Part shown: positions 1 through 7,361 of the stretch, piece by piece
Layout: each line of letters begins with the position of its first letter
Numbering within the stretch: position 1 is the first letter of the stretch
Source: an uncultured Prevotella sp.
GTDB taxonomy: Bacteria > Bacteroidota > Bacteroidia > Bacteroidales > Bacteroidaceae
DNA: 9,375 nt
Direction of reading: 5' to 3'
Assembly: GCA_945827565.1 (NCBI GenBank)
Contig: CALZNR010000029.1
Coordinates: 1 to 9,375 of the forward strand
The notes under the pieces: model-generated
Told to the model about the DNA's origin: nothing
Databases searched by the model: none
The model's input: only the letters and a program-made list of their open reading frames with translations
Translations under genes and position numbers: made by a program

Positions 1-44
1 ATTTCTGCCTGTCTCGTGGGCTCGGAGATGTGTATAAGAGACAG
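1..44 (+). other. Sequencing adapter (Nextera i7 side), not genomic
   Basis: This is synthetic library sequence. From left to right it contains AT from the P7 primer (1-2), the 8-base index TTCTGCCT (3-10), GTCTCGTGGGCTCGG from the Nextera read-2 site (11-25), and the 19-base Tn5 mosaic end AGATGTGTATAAGAGACAG (26-44). The order and bases match the Nextera design that I know, with the index matching N703. The reverse complement of all 44 bases is found at 9330-9373. Any coding frame that runs through these bases is meaningless before base 45. Confidence 0.98.
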
Positions 45-307
45 GGCACATGCTGGAAGACTGGGACGAAAACGACAAACCCCTGGGCACCTATGAATGG
101 ATAAAGAATGTGGATTCGCCAGTGTCTATGGCGGTAAGTCCCGTCATCACCTATATCAACAGCCCCTCGGGCATCACACAGCCAAGCGTTGCCATGCCAA
201 GAACAGCCGCCCCACAACCCATCTACGACCTCTATGGCAGAAAGGTGGAGCGCATGGGCAAAGGCATCTACATCCATCATGGCAAGAAGATAATGAACCT
301 GAAATAA
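45..307 (+). CDS. C-terminal fragment of a probable secreted protein with sorting-type tail
   Basis: The frame is open from the adapter junction to TAA at 305-307, so this is the 3' end of a longer gene. The first complete genomic codon is CAC at 47-49, and the ATG at 50 is probably internal. About 86 residues are visible. I do not recognise the main domain. The last 27 residues (PIYDLYGRKVERMGKGIYI, then HHGKKIMNLK) resemble the short tail IYDLxGRxV...KGIYIxxGKKV that ends many Prevotella and Bacteroides secreted proteins and is similar to type IX secretion type A sorting domains. A P/S/T-rich stretch (about residues 39-57 counted from the ATG) precedes it like a linker. The gene ends 32 nt before the GH78 rhamnosidase on the same strand, with no hairpin or promoter-like TAnnTTTG between, so co-transcription is likely. 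By context it may be another carbohydrate-active protein, but this is inference. Confidence 0.75.
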
Positions 308-339
308 CACTCACCCTGAAACCAATATAAGAAGAACCT

Positions 340-2535
340 ATGAAACCCTATATCTATGCACTGCTGAGCGTATGCGCCATGACCTTTGGCGAAGCAAAGG
401 CAATGAACAATATCCCCACCACGTCAACCCACCTCACGGCATCTGCCACACCCCCCGCAGAGAGCCCCGTAGCAACCGCAGACAGCAAGCAAGCCACCTG
501 GATATGGTATCCCGGCGACTACGAGATATGGCTGGGCAACAAGATGAACAACAGGCGCACAGAGCGAGGCGCCTTCTTCCCACCTTTCTGGAAAACCGAC
601 AGTCACTATGTGGTGGTGGAGTTCAGCAAGCAGCTACAGCTGGCACAGCCTGAAGAGATAGAGATAGCCGTAGAGGGCACCTTCAACATCAAACTCGACG
701 GTAAGCTGCAGTTTGGTATGCCCTCACGCTTCACCCTGCCTGCCGGCAAGCACCAGCTCAACATCAAGGTGTGGAACCAATGCACCCCACCCGCCCTGTA
801 TGTCAACGGCAACACGGTGAAGACCGACAACACATGGCGGGTGACCTACGAGGACAAGGAGTGGATAGACGAGAGCGGCAAGGCAAGCGACACCTCTGCC
901 ACCATCTACATGGACGCCGAGGGATGGAACTTCAACAGCAAAGACCAACTGCCCTCACAATACCAGTTGCCTCGCCAACTGATAGAAGCCACCACTGCCA
1001 CGCCAAAGAAGAAGGGTATGCTCTATGACTTTGGCAAGGAGACCTTTGGCTATTTAGTGCTGAAGCAGTTGCAGGGCAAGGGTATGGTGAATATCTACTA
1101 CGGAGAGAGTGCAGAAGAGGCTCTCGACACCGAACACTGCGAAACACTCGACCGCATAGCCCTGAGCACCACCGCAAAGCATACGATGGACAACAGCAAA
1201 GCCTTCAGATATGTATATGTAGAGGCAGAGGCAGGCATCAGCGTGGGACAGGTGGCTATGGAATATGAGTATGCCCCCGTGGAATACCGTGGCTCCTTCC
1301 GCTGCAACGATGAAGAACTGAACCGCATCTGGCAGGTGGGAGCCTACACCATGCACCTCACCACACGCGAGTTCTTTATCGACGGCATCAAGCGCGACAG
1401 ATGGGTGTGGAGCGGTGACGCCATCCAGAGCTATCTGATGAACTACTATCTGTTCTTCGACAACCCCACAGTGAAGCGCACCATCTATCTGCTGCGCGGC
1501 AAAGACCCCGTGACCAGTCACACCAACACCATCATGGACTATACCTTCTTCTGGTTTCTCAGCGTTTATGACTATTACCTCTACACTGGCGACAGCCACT
1601 TTGTGAGACAGCTCTATCCGCGCATGCAGACAATGATGGACTATGTGCTGGGGCGCACCAACGCCAATGGCATGGTGGAGGGAATGACAGGCGACTGGGT
1701 GTTTGTGGACTGGGCCGACGGCTATCTGGACAAGCATGGCGAACTGTCGTTCGAGCAGGTGCTCTTCTGCAAGAGTTTAGAGACCATGGCTCTCTGTGCC
1801 CAGCTGGCAGGCTGCACCGAGGATGTTCAGAAATATACCCAACTGGCCAGCTCGCTGCGCTCCAAACTGCTGCCTGCCTTCTGGAACAACGAGAAGAAAG
1901 CCATGGTGCACAACAGACTGAACGGCAAGCAGAGCGAGAGCGTGACACGCTATGCCAATATGTTCTCCGTGTTCTTCGGCTATCTCGATGCCAACAAGCA
2001 GCAAGCCATCAAGCACAGCGTGCTGCTCAACGACAGCATCCTGAAGATCACCACTCCCTACATGCGCTTCTACGAGTTGGAGGCTCTCTGTGTCATGGGT
2101 ATGCAGCAAGAAGTGCTGAAAGAGATGAAGGCCTACTGGGGAGGAATGTTGCGCGAGGGTGCCACCAGCTTCTGGGAGAAATACAACCCCACCGAGAGCG
2201 GCACACAGCATCTTGCCATGTACGGACGCCCCTACGGCAAGAGCCTCTGCCACGCCTGGGGTGCCAGTCCTATCTACCTGCTGGGCAAGTACTACTTAGG
2301 AGTGAAGCCCACCAAACCCGGCTATGAGGAATATACCATTGCTCCCTGTCTTGGCGGACTGAAATGGATGGAGGGCACCGTGCCCACTCCCCATGGAGAC
2401 GTGCATATCTATATGGACAAGAAACAGGTGCGCATCAAAAGCCCCGGAGGCAAGGCACTGCTGCAACTGCCCACCAAGAAGGGCATAAAAACCATTGAAG
2501 TGCCTGCAGGAGAGGAGAAAACCTATAAACTCTGA
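340..2535 (+). CDS. Secreted GH78-family alpha-L-rhamnosidase
   Basis: This 731-residue protein probably removes terminal alpha-L-rhamnose from plant glycans (pectic rhamnogalacturonan side chains) or plant glycosides. Residues 1-21 are a signal peptide with a likely cut after AKA (19-21); C12 is not in a good lipobox, so export to the periplasm by signal peptidase I is favoured. A low-complexity S/T/P/A linker (about 22-50) leads to a beta-sandwich beginning WIWYPGDYEIWLGN. LYDFGKET (228-235) belongs to the usual pre-catalytic beta domain. The (alpha/alpha)6 catalytic region runs from about 318 to 650, with D348-G-I-K-R-D-R-W-V-W-S-G-D360, GDWVFVDWAD (451-460) and SFWE (610-613). E613 is the likely general base by analogy with characterised GH78 enzymes. 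The C-terminal beta domain has PGY and GGLKWMEGTVPTPHG. The ATG at 340 is chosen because the signal peptide starts there and a purine-rich AAGAAGAA precedes it. It ends 11 nt before ribD. Family is confident; substrate is inference. Confidence 0.92.
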   Translation: MKPYIYALLSVCAMTFGEAKAMNNIPTTSTHLTASATPPAESPVATADSKQATWIWYPGDYEIWLGNKMNNRRTERGAFFPPFWKTDSHYVVVEFSKQLQLAQPEEIEIAVEGTFNIKLDGKLQFGMPSRFTLPAGKHQLNIKVWNQCTPPALYVNGNTVKTDNTWRVTYEDKEWIDESGKASDTSATIYMDAEGWNFNSKDQLPSQYQLPRQLIEATTATPKKKGMLYDFGKETFGYLVLKQLQGKGMVNIYYGESAEEALDTEHCETLDRIALSTTAKHTMDNSKAFRYVYVEAEAGISVGQVAMEYEYAPVEYRGSFRCNDEELNRIWQVGAYTMHLTTREFFIDGIKRDRWVWSGDAIQSYLMNYYLFFDNPTVKRTIYLLRGKDPVTSHTNTIMDYTFFWFLSVYDYYLYTGDSHFVRQLYPRMQTMMDYVLGRTNANGMVEGMTGDWVFVDWADGYLDKHGELSFEQVLFCKSLETMALCAQLAGCTEDVQKYTQLASSLRSKLLPAFWNNEKKAMVHNRLNGKQSESVTRYANMFSVFFGYLDANKQQAIKHSVLLNDSILKITTPYMRFYELEALCVMGMQQEVLKEMKAYWGGMLREGATSFWEKYNPTESGTQHLAMYGRPYGKSLCHAWGASPIYLLGKYYLGVKPTKPGYEEYTIAPCLGGLKWMEGTVPTPHGDVHIYMDKKQVRIKSPGGKALLQLPTKKGIKTIEVPAGEEKTYKL

Positions 2536-2546
2536 CTTACCTGAAG

Positions 2547-3488
2547 ATGCCAACAACCATGCTCACTACCGACGAGAGATACATGGCAAGGTGCCTGCAA
2601 CTGGCACGCAACGGAGCACAGGAGGCAAAGCCCAATCCCATGGTGGGTGCCGTGATAGTGGCCGCCGACGGGCGCATCATCGGCGAGGGCTATCATGTGC
2701 GCTGCGGAGAGGGACATGCTGAGGTGAATGCCTTTGCCTCTGTCAGTGCTGCCAACGAGGCACTGCTGCCGCAAGCCACCATCTACGTAAGTCTGGAGCC
2801 TTGTGCCCACTACGGCAAAACACCGCCCTGTGCCAACCTGATAGTGTCCAAGGGGGTGCGCCGCTGTGTGGTGGGCTGCATAGACACCTTTGCCCAAGTG
2901 AGTGGCAAGGGCATTGAGATACTGCGCAAGGCTGGTATAGAAGTTACGGTGGGGGTGTTGGAAAAGGAGTGCAGAGAACTGAACAGGCACTTCTTCACCT
3001 ATCATAGCAAGCAGCGCCCCTATATCCTGCTGAAGTGGGCACAGACAGCCAACGGCTTCATCGACGACCATGGCAAGCCTCTTGCCATCTCATCGCCCTA
3101 CACCACCATGCTGGTTCACCAGCTGCGTGCCTCGGTGGATGCCATCGTGGTGGGCAGGGTGACCGACGAGCGTGAGCATCCACGCTTGGACGTGCGCCAC
3201 TGGAGCGGAAAAAGTCCTAAGCGCATTGTGGTAGATCATCGGCATCCGCTGAGCATGGAGAGCCTGTACCATCAGCACATACAGACACTGTTGGTAGAGG
3301 GGGGTGCCATCACCCATCAACGACTGATGGCACAGGGATTATGGGATGAGATACGTGTAGAAACGGCACCCATAACAGTGAGCAGCGGCACACCGGCTCC
3401 CACTCTGCCACCCGATGCACTACTCACAGAGCAGCATCTCTTCGACAACAGGGTGATACGGGTGTATCGCCGCAATCAGGCATCTTAG
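2547..3488 (+). CDS. ribD: Riboflavin biosynthesis deaminase/reductase RibD, shortened reductase domain
   Basis: RibD is cytoplasmic and carries out two steps of riboflavin synthesis: deamination of 2,5-diamino-6-ribosylamino-4(3H)-pyrimidinone 5'-phosphate, then NADPH-dependent reduction of the ribosyl side chain. The deaminase domain (about 7-150) is complete: zinc ligands H57, C86 and C95 with catalytic E59 in HAE and PCAHYGKTPPC. The reductase domain (about 158-313) has ILLKWAQTANG (160-170), LRASVDAIVVG (193-203) and LLVEGG (248-253), but is short and divergent. Only 16 residues separate VVD (228-230) from TLLVEGG, TADG reads TANG, and the usual D-N-P is E-H-P (210-212). E. coli RibD is 367 residues, against 313 here. 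The frame has no stop, so this is not a simple frameshift. Translation may begin at M1 or at M5 (2559), since relatives often start near TTDERYM. It lies 11-23 nt after the GH78 gene, with no room for an FMN riboswitch, and overlaps rnhA tail to tail by 4 nt. Confidence 0.93.
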   Translation: MPTTMLTTDERYMARCLQLARNGAQEAKPNPMVGAVIVAADGRIIGEGYHVRCGEGHAEVNAFASVSAANEALLPQATIYVSLEPCAHYGKTPPCANLIVSKGVRRCVVGCIDTFAQVSGKGIEILRKAGIEVTVGVLEKECRELNRHFFTYHSKQRPYILLKWAQTANGFIDDHGKPLAISSPYTTMLVHQLRASVDAIVVGRVTDEREHPRLDVRHWSGKSPKRIVVDHRHPLSMESLYHQHIQTLLVEGGAITHQRLMAQGLWDEIRVETAPITVSSGTPAPTLPPDALLTEQHLFDNRVIRVYRRNQAS

Positions 3489-3958
3489 CCTTTTCTTCCG
3501 AAGTCGGCGGGCACCTCGCCCCACTGCTTCGTTTCCCACTTCACTATCTGGTTGGTATAGGTGTGCGTGTGCAACCAGTGCTCGGCCCTCGCTATAATGT
3601 TGTAGAGGGCTTCTGTACGGGCATTGCGTTCCAGTTTGGTTTTACACTGGCGTTTCTTCACCCACAGGATGGCATTATAGGAATCAGAATAGATCACCGT
3701 GTCTTTTCTGCCTTGTTGTTGCAGCCATGCCAGGGCGTGCACTATGGCGAGAAACTCGCCGATGTTGTTGGTGCCATGGAGCGGTCCGTAGTGAAACACC
3801 CGCTGACCAGTGGCAAGGTCAATGCCCTGGTATTCCATAGGTCCGGGATTTCCACTGCAGGCAGCATCCACAGCCACAGCGTCTGCCCTCACCTGTGGAG
3901 GCAAGGGCAGCACGGTATCGTTGCGCCACGAGGGCGGATTCACCAACTCGTTCATCAT
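3485..3958 (-). CDS. rnhA: Ribonuclease H (type 1, Bacteroides-type)
   Basis: This 157-residue protein hydrolyses RNA in RNA:DNA hybrids, such as replication primers and R-loops, in the cytoplasm. The four acidic metal-binding residues of the RNase HI fold are visible: D31 in VDAACSGNPG, E68 in GTNNIGEFLA, D92 in IYSDS and D152 in VPADFG. The WGEVPADFG ending and the YGPLHGTNNIGEF block are typical of the stand-alone enzymes of Bacteroidetes. There is no N-terminal hybrid-binding (viroplasmin-like) domain, only about 25 residues before the first beta strand. The start overlaps the argS stop as TAATG, followed directly by a second ATG (3955-3953), so translation is probably coupled and either Met could be used. 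Its stop codon overlaps that of convergent ribD. It is the last gene of the minus-strand cluster visible here. Confidence 0.92.
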   Translation of the reverse strand: MMNELVNPPSWRNDTVLPLPPQVRADAVAVDAACSGNPGPMEYQGIDLATGQRVFHYGPLHGTNNIGEFLAIVHALAWLQQQGRKDTVIYSDSYNAILWVKKRQCKTKLERNARTEALYNIIARAEHWLHTHTYTNQIVKWETKQWGEVPADFGRKG

Positions 3959-5805
3959 TACATTCTTTCGGGCACTTCAATACCCAAAAGGCTCATGCCG
4001 TTTTTCAACAGTTTTGCCACGTTGGCAGCCAAGAGCAGGCGCACGGCACGCTTCTCTTTGTTCTCCTCTTTCAGGATGCTGTAGTCGTGATAGAACTGGT
4101 TGAACTCCTTGGTCAGCTCGTAGCAGTAATTGGCAATGCCGCTGGGACTATAGTCCTTGCCTGCCTGTGCCACGGCAGCACCATATTCGTTCATCTTCTG
4201 TATCAGGTCTATCTCTTTCTGCGACAGCAAGCCGCTCAGTGCAGCCTCATCGCCCTGCGCCATCAGGCTGTTCACCACGGTGCCGGCCTCGGCAGCCTCT
4301 TGCTGTGCTTTCCTTATAATGCTGCGTATGCGCGCGTGTGTGTATTGGATAAACGGACCCGTGTTGCCGTTGAAGTCTATCGACTCTTCGGGATTGAACA
4401 GCATGTTCTTTCGGGCATCCACCTTGAGGATGAAATATTTGAGGGCTCCCATACCCACGATACGTGCTATCTCGGCACGCTCGGCGTGATCCATATCGTT
4501 GAACTTGCCCAGTTCCTCGCTGGTTTTGAATGCGCTGTCTATCATCTCGCTCACCAGGTCGTCGGCATCCACCACGGTGCCCTCCCTGCTCTTCATCTTT
4601 CCGTTGGGCAGTTCCACCATGCCATAGGAGAAGTGCACCAACTCCTTGCCCCACTTGAAGCCCAGACGGTCGAGCAGTATGGAGAGCACTTGGAAATGGT
4701 AGTTTTGCTCATTGCCCACCACGTAGATCATCTTGTCGATGGGGAAGTCGTGGAAGCGCATCTCTGCGGTACCGATGTCCTGGGTCATATACACGCTGGT
4801 GCCATCAGAGCGCAGCAGCAACTTCTGGTCCAGTCCCTCCTGTGTCAGGTCTGCCCACACGCTGTTATCTTCTTTGCGGAAGAAGAGACCTTTTTCCAGT
4901 CCCTCCTCCACCTTTGCCTTTCCTTTCAGGTAGGTTTGGCTCTCGTAGTATATCTTGTCGAACGCCACGCCCAGTGCCTTGTAGGTTTCGTCAAAGCCGG
5001 CATATACCCAGCTGTTCATCTTCTCCCACAGTTGGCGCACATCGCTGTCGTTCTGTTCCCACTTCACCAGCATCTCGTGTGCCTCTTTCATCAGGGGCGA
5101 TTCCTCTTTTGCCTTCCTCTCAGCCTCCTCGGCATCCATGCCGTTTGCCACATACTGTGCGGTGAGCTCTTTCACCTCTGCACGATAGTGTTTGTCGAAC
5201 GCCACGTAATAGTCGCCAATCAGGTGGTCGCCCTTCTTACCGCTGCTTTCGGGTGTTTCTCCGTTGCCCCACTTCTGCCATGCCAGCATCGACTTGCAGA
5301 TGTGTATGCCACGGTCGTTCACTATGTTTGTCTTCACCACTCGGTTGCCGTTGGCCTCCATGATGCGTGCCAAGCTCCATCCCAGCAGGTTGTTGCGCAC
5401 GTGTCCCAAGTGCAGGGGCTTGTTGGTGTTGGGCGATGAATACTCTATCATCACCAGGGGCGACTGCTCGCTTGCCTGTTTCTCGCCAAAATGGGCATCG
5501 CTGTGGATAGCGCTGAGCAGGTTCAGCCATGCCTTGGGCGATATCTCCAAGTTCAGGAATCCCTTCACCACGTTGTAGTTTGCCACTGCCTCGCAGTGCT
5601 CCTTGAGATAGGCTCCTATCTGTTCGCCCACTTCCTCGGGTTTTCTGCGTGCCATCTTGACAAAGGGAAAGACCACAAGGGTGAGATTGCCTTCAAACTC
5701 CTTCTTTGTTTTCTGCAGCTGCACCATGCTTGGAGCCACCTGCTCGCCATAGAGTGCCGTTACTGCCTGCAACACGGTGGTTGCTATTTGCTGTTCTATA
5801 CTCAT
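3958..5805 (-). CDS. argS: Arginyl-tRNA synthetase
   Basis: ArgS is a class I aminoacyl-tRNA synthetase that attaches arginine to tRNA-Arg in the cytoplasm using ATP. The order of parts fits the family: an N-terminal Add-1 type domain (about 1-110) that contacts the tRNA D-loop, the catalytic Rossmann fold with SSPNTNKPLHLGH (HLGH at 132-135), the second signature as KMKSREGT (403-410) in place of canonical KMSK, and a helical anticodon-binding DALR domain (about 480-615) containing TGPFIQYTHARIRSI and ending IEVPERM. The KMKSREG form is a known ArgS variant and does not suggest loss of activity. At 615 residues it is longer than the E. coli enzyme (577); much of the excess is acidic, helix-rich sequence around 205-265. 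The start ATG (5805-5803) follows an A-rich leader, as expected for Bacteroidetes. It is 94 nt after rseP and shares one base with the rnhA start. Confidence 0.97.
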   Translation of the reverse strand: MSIEQQIATTVLQAVTALYGEQVAPSMVQLQKTKKEFEGNLTLVVFPFVKMARRKPEEVGEQIGAYLKEHCEAVANYNVVKGFLNLEISPKAWLNLLSAIHSDAHFGEKQASEQSPLVMIEYSSPNTNKPLHLGHVRNNLLGWSLARIMEANGNRVVKTNIVNDRGIHICKSMLAWQKWGNGETPESSGKKGDHLIGDYYVAFDKHYRAEVKELTAQYVANGMDAEEAERKAKEESPLMKEAHEMLVKWEQNDSDVRQLWEKMNSWVYAGFDETYKALGVAFDKIYYESQTYLKGKAKVEEGLEKGLFFRKEDNSVWADLTQEGLDQKLLLRSDGTSVYMTQDIGTAEMRFHDFPIDKMIYVVGNEQNYHFQVLSILLDRLGFKWGKELVHFSYGMVELPNGKMKSREGTVVDADDLVSEMIDSAFKTSEELGKFNDMDHAERAEIARIVGMGALKYFILKVDARKNMLFNPEESIDFNGNTGPFIQYTHARIRSIIRKAQQEAAEAGTVVNSLMAQGDEAALSGLLSQKEIDLIQKMNEYGAAVAQAGKDYSPSGIANYCYELTKEFNQFYHDYSILKEENKEKRAVRLLLAANVAKLLKNGMSLLGIEVPERM

Positions 5806-5835
5806 GTGATTTTATTTTTTCTTTTGCCTTTTTTT
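5806..5835 (-). promoter_or_regulatory. A-rich translation leader of argS
   Basis: Read on the minus strand, the 30 bases before the argS ATG contain runs A7, A4, A6 and A4 separated by a few other bases, and no Shine-Dalgarno core. Bacteroidetes genes commonly initiate with A-rich upstream sequence instead of a Shine-Dalgarno site, so this fits as a strong unstructured ribosome-loading region. I see no TTTG / TAnnTTTG promoter pair on this strand in the gap. The role is inferred from composition. Confidence 0.5.
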
Positions 5836-5850
5836 CGTTGTTGCCGGCTT

Positions 5851-5887
5851 CTACAACCAAGCCCTGTTGGCTTTTTGCGGGTTGTAG
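5851..5887 (-). promoter_or_regulatory. Hairpin in the rseP-argS intergenic RNA
   Basis: On the minus strand, CTACAACC (5887-5880) pairs perfectly with GGTTGTAG (5858-5851), and inside it AAGCC (5873-5869) pairs with GGCTT (5863-5859) around the loop AACAG. A 6-base bulge, CGCAAA, lies on the 5' side. That gives 13 base pairs in two stacked helices, between the rseP stop and the argS leader. Neither strand has a U-run directly after the stem: the minus strand continues AAGCCGGCAACAACG, and on the plus strand the T-rich run lies before the stem. It is therefore not a normal intrinsic terminator. It may be an RNA processing or stability element, or a weak attenuator. Confidence 0.6.
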
Positions 5888-5899
5888 TCCGCGCATCCC

Positions 5900-7270
5900 T
5901 TACATATATCCCAACCAGCGCAGTATGTCGTTCAGGTTTGCCACAATGAGCAACAGGAACACCAGGCCAAAGCCCACATATTCTGCCTTGATAAGGAAGT
6001 TCTCACTGGGTTTTCTGCCTGTCACCATCTCATAGATAAGGAAGAGCACATGCCCGCCGTCGAGGGCTGGAATGGGCAGGATGTTCATAAAGGCGAGGAT
6101 GATGCTGAGGAAGGCCGTCATGTTCCAGAACATGTACCAGTCCCAAGTGGGCGGGAACAGACTGCCGATGGTGCCGAAGCCTCCCAACGACTTGGCTCCG
6201 TCGGAAGAGAACACATACTTCAGGTCGTCCACATAGCCCGCCAGCACCTCTATGCCATACTTGATGCCGGCAGGAATACTCTCCAAGAAGCCGTAGTCTT
6301 TGGTCACCGGCTCATAGAGGCTGTATAGCTGCGGGGGTGCAAAGCCCAACTGCAACTGCGGAGTAAGGGTGGTTTTGAGGGTGTCTTTGGCACCGTTGGC
6401 TTCCACCACCAGGGTGATGTTGCGCACCTTCAGGCTGTCGGCAGCCGTCTTTGCCACTGCCATACGGTCAGAGAGCACACCCATCTGGTACTTAAACTGG
6501 TTGAAACTGCTGATGCTCTTGCCGTTGAGTGCCACTATCTTCATGCCTTTCTGCAGGTGCAGGGCAGCAGCAGGAGTGCCGGGCAGCACGCTGTCGATGC
6601 TGTTGGGGATGAGCGGTTCCACAAACTTAGGCTCGTTCTTGAGCATGGTGAGCAGGTTCAGGTCGCCGGGCATCGCCACACTCATCTCTTTTCCACCACG
6701 GATAATATCCACGCGCTTTGCCTCGCTCAGGTCGCGGAACATGTTGGCATTAAAGCCCTTGAACTCTCCAAGATTGGTGCCCACAAGCACGTCGCCGTCT
6801 CTCAGTCCCAGTGCCTTTGCCTCATCGTTGAAGCACATTCCCAGGTGCATGTTGCGGGTGGGCACATAGCTCTCTCCCCAGCTGAACAGAATCATGATGT
6901 AGATGACCATGGCGGTGATAAAGTTTACCAGCACACCGCCCACCATCACCAGCAGTCTCTGCCATGCCGGCTTGGTTCTGAACTCCCAGGGCTGTGCCGG
7001 CTGTTTCATCTGGTCGGTGTCAAACGATTCGTCTATCATCCCCGAAATCTTGCAATAGCCTCCAAGGGGCAGCCATCCTATGCCATAGGTGGTGTCGCTG
7101 TTCTTGGGTTTGAACTTGAACAGGCTGAAATAGGGGTCGAAGAACAGATAGAATTTTTCCACACGTATGCCAAAGAGTTTGGCAAACAAGAAGTGTCCTC
7201 CTTCATGCAGCAGCACCAACAAAGAGATGGAGAGCATGAACTGGAGCGCTCTGATTAAGAATATTTCCAT
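5900..7270 (-). CDS. rseP: RseP-type site-2 intramembrane zinc metalloprotease
   Basis: This 456-residue M50 family protease sits in the inner membrane and cuts transmembrane segments. In E. coli the relative cleaves anti-sigma factor RseA and signal-peptide remnants; the substrate here is unknown. The first membrane helix (about 5-30) carries the zinc motif H22-E23-G24-G25-H26. The third zinc ligand is in the late LDGGH motif, with D404 in NILPIPALDGGH (396-407). WLPLGGYCKISGM (66-78) is the conserved membrane-associated loop. Further membrane helices are near 107-130, 383-403 and 430-446. Two periplasmic PDZ-like regions lie between: a degenerate one at about 140-205 and a clearer one at about 222-305 with LPGTPAAALHLQKGMKIVAL. 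The start places the zinc motif at the usual position, and the length is normal. It follows dxr after 91 nt, the standard Bacteroidales order. That gap has no recognisable minus-strand promoter or terminator. Confidence 0.96.
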   Translation of the reverse strand: MEIFLIRALQFMLSISLLVLLHEGGHFLFAKLFGIRVEKFYLFFDPYFSLFKFKPKNSDTTYGIGWLPLGGYCKISGMIDESFDTDQMKQPAQPWEFRTKPAWQRLLVMVGGVLVNFITAMVIYIMILFSWGESYVPTRNMHLGMCFNDEAKALGLRDGDVLVGTNLGEFKGFNANMFRDLSEAKRVDIIRGGKEMSVAMPGDLNLLTMLKNEPKFVEPLIPNSIDSVLPGTPAAALHLQKGMKIVALNGKSISSFNQFKYQMGVLSDRMAVAKTAADSLKVRNITLVVEANGAKDTLKTTLTPQLQLGFAPPQLYSLYEPVTKDYGFLESIPAGIKYGIEVLAGYVDDLKYVFSSDGAKSLGGFGTIGSLFPPTWDWYMFWNMTAFLSIILAFMNILPIPALDGGHVLFLIYEMVTGRKPSENFLIKAEYVGFGLVFLLLIVANLNDILRWLGYM

Positions 7271-7361
7271 TACGATTGTGATTCATTCAAGGCGACTTGC
7301 CTCCACAGGGGCATCTACCTTTGCGTTTAAGTTTGTATTGATTGTTTGCTTTTTTATCTTT

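Noticed and set aside
2536..2558. FMN riboswitch ahead of ribD.
   Set aside because: The gap to the GH78 gene is 11 to 23 nt, far too short for the element, and no RFN-like sequence is visible.
3895..5439. Long open frame of 514 codons on the plus strand, antisense to argS; similar ones lie opposite rseP (6557-7258), dxr (7671-8195), the GH78 gene (1054-1737) and ribD (2523-3071).
   Set aside because: All are in the exact codon-aligned antisense phase. They stay open because the sense genes rarely use TTA, CTA or TCA codons. Their His/Leu/Val/Gln-rich translations show no family motif, whereas the sense frames have full catalytic motifs.
5851..5887. Intrinsic terminator after rseP.
   Set aside because: No U-run follows the stem on the minus strand, and on the plus strand the T-rich run precedes the stem.
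5693..5896. Small minus-strand frame of 67 codons starting just after the rseP stop and running into argS in another frame.
   Set aside because: Most of it overlaps argS out of frame, no motif is visible, and its start lies in the hairpin region. It is possible only as an untested upstream ORF.
7289..7302. Short inverted repeat AGGC-GACTT-GCCT in the dxr-rseP gap.
   Set aside because: Only a 4-bp stem with no extension; too weak to call.
7328..7335. TAAGTTTG, a match to the Bacteroidetes -7 element TAnnTTTG on the plus strand within the dxr-rseP gap.
   Set aside because: No TTTG -33 element lies at a suitable distance (the nearest, 7320-7323, is only 4 bases upstream), and it would drive only antisense RNA into dxr. 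A chance match is likely in T-rich sequence.
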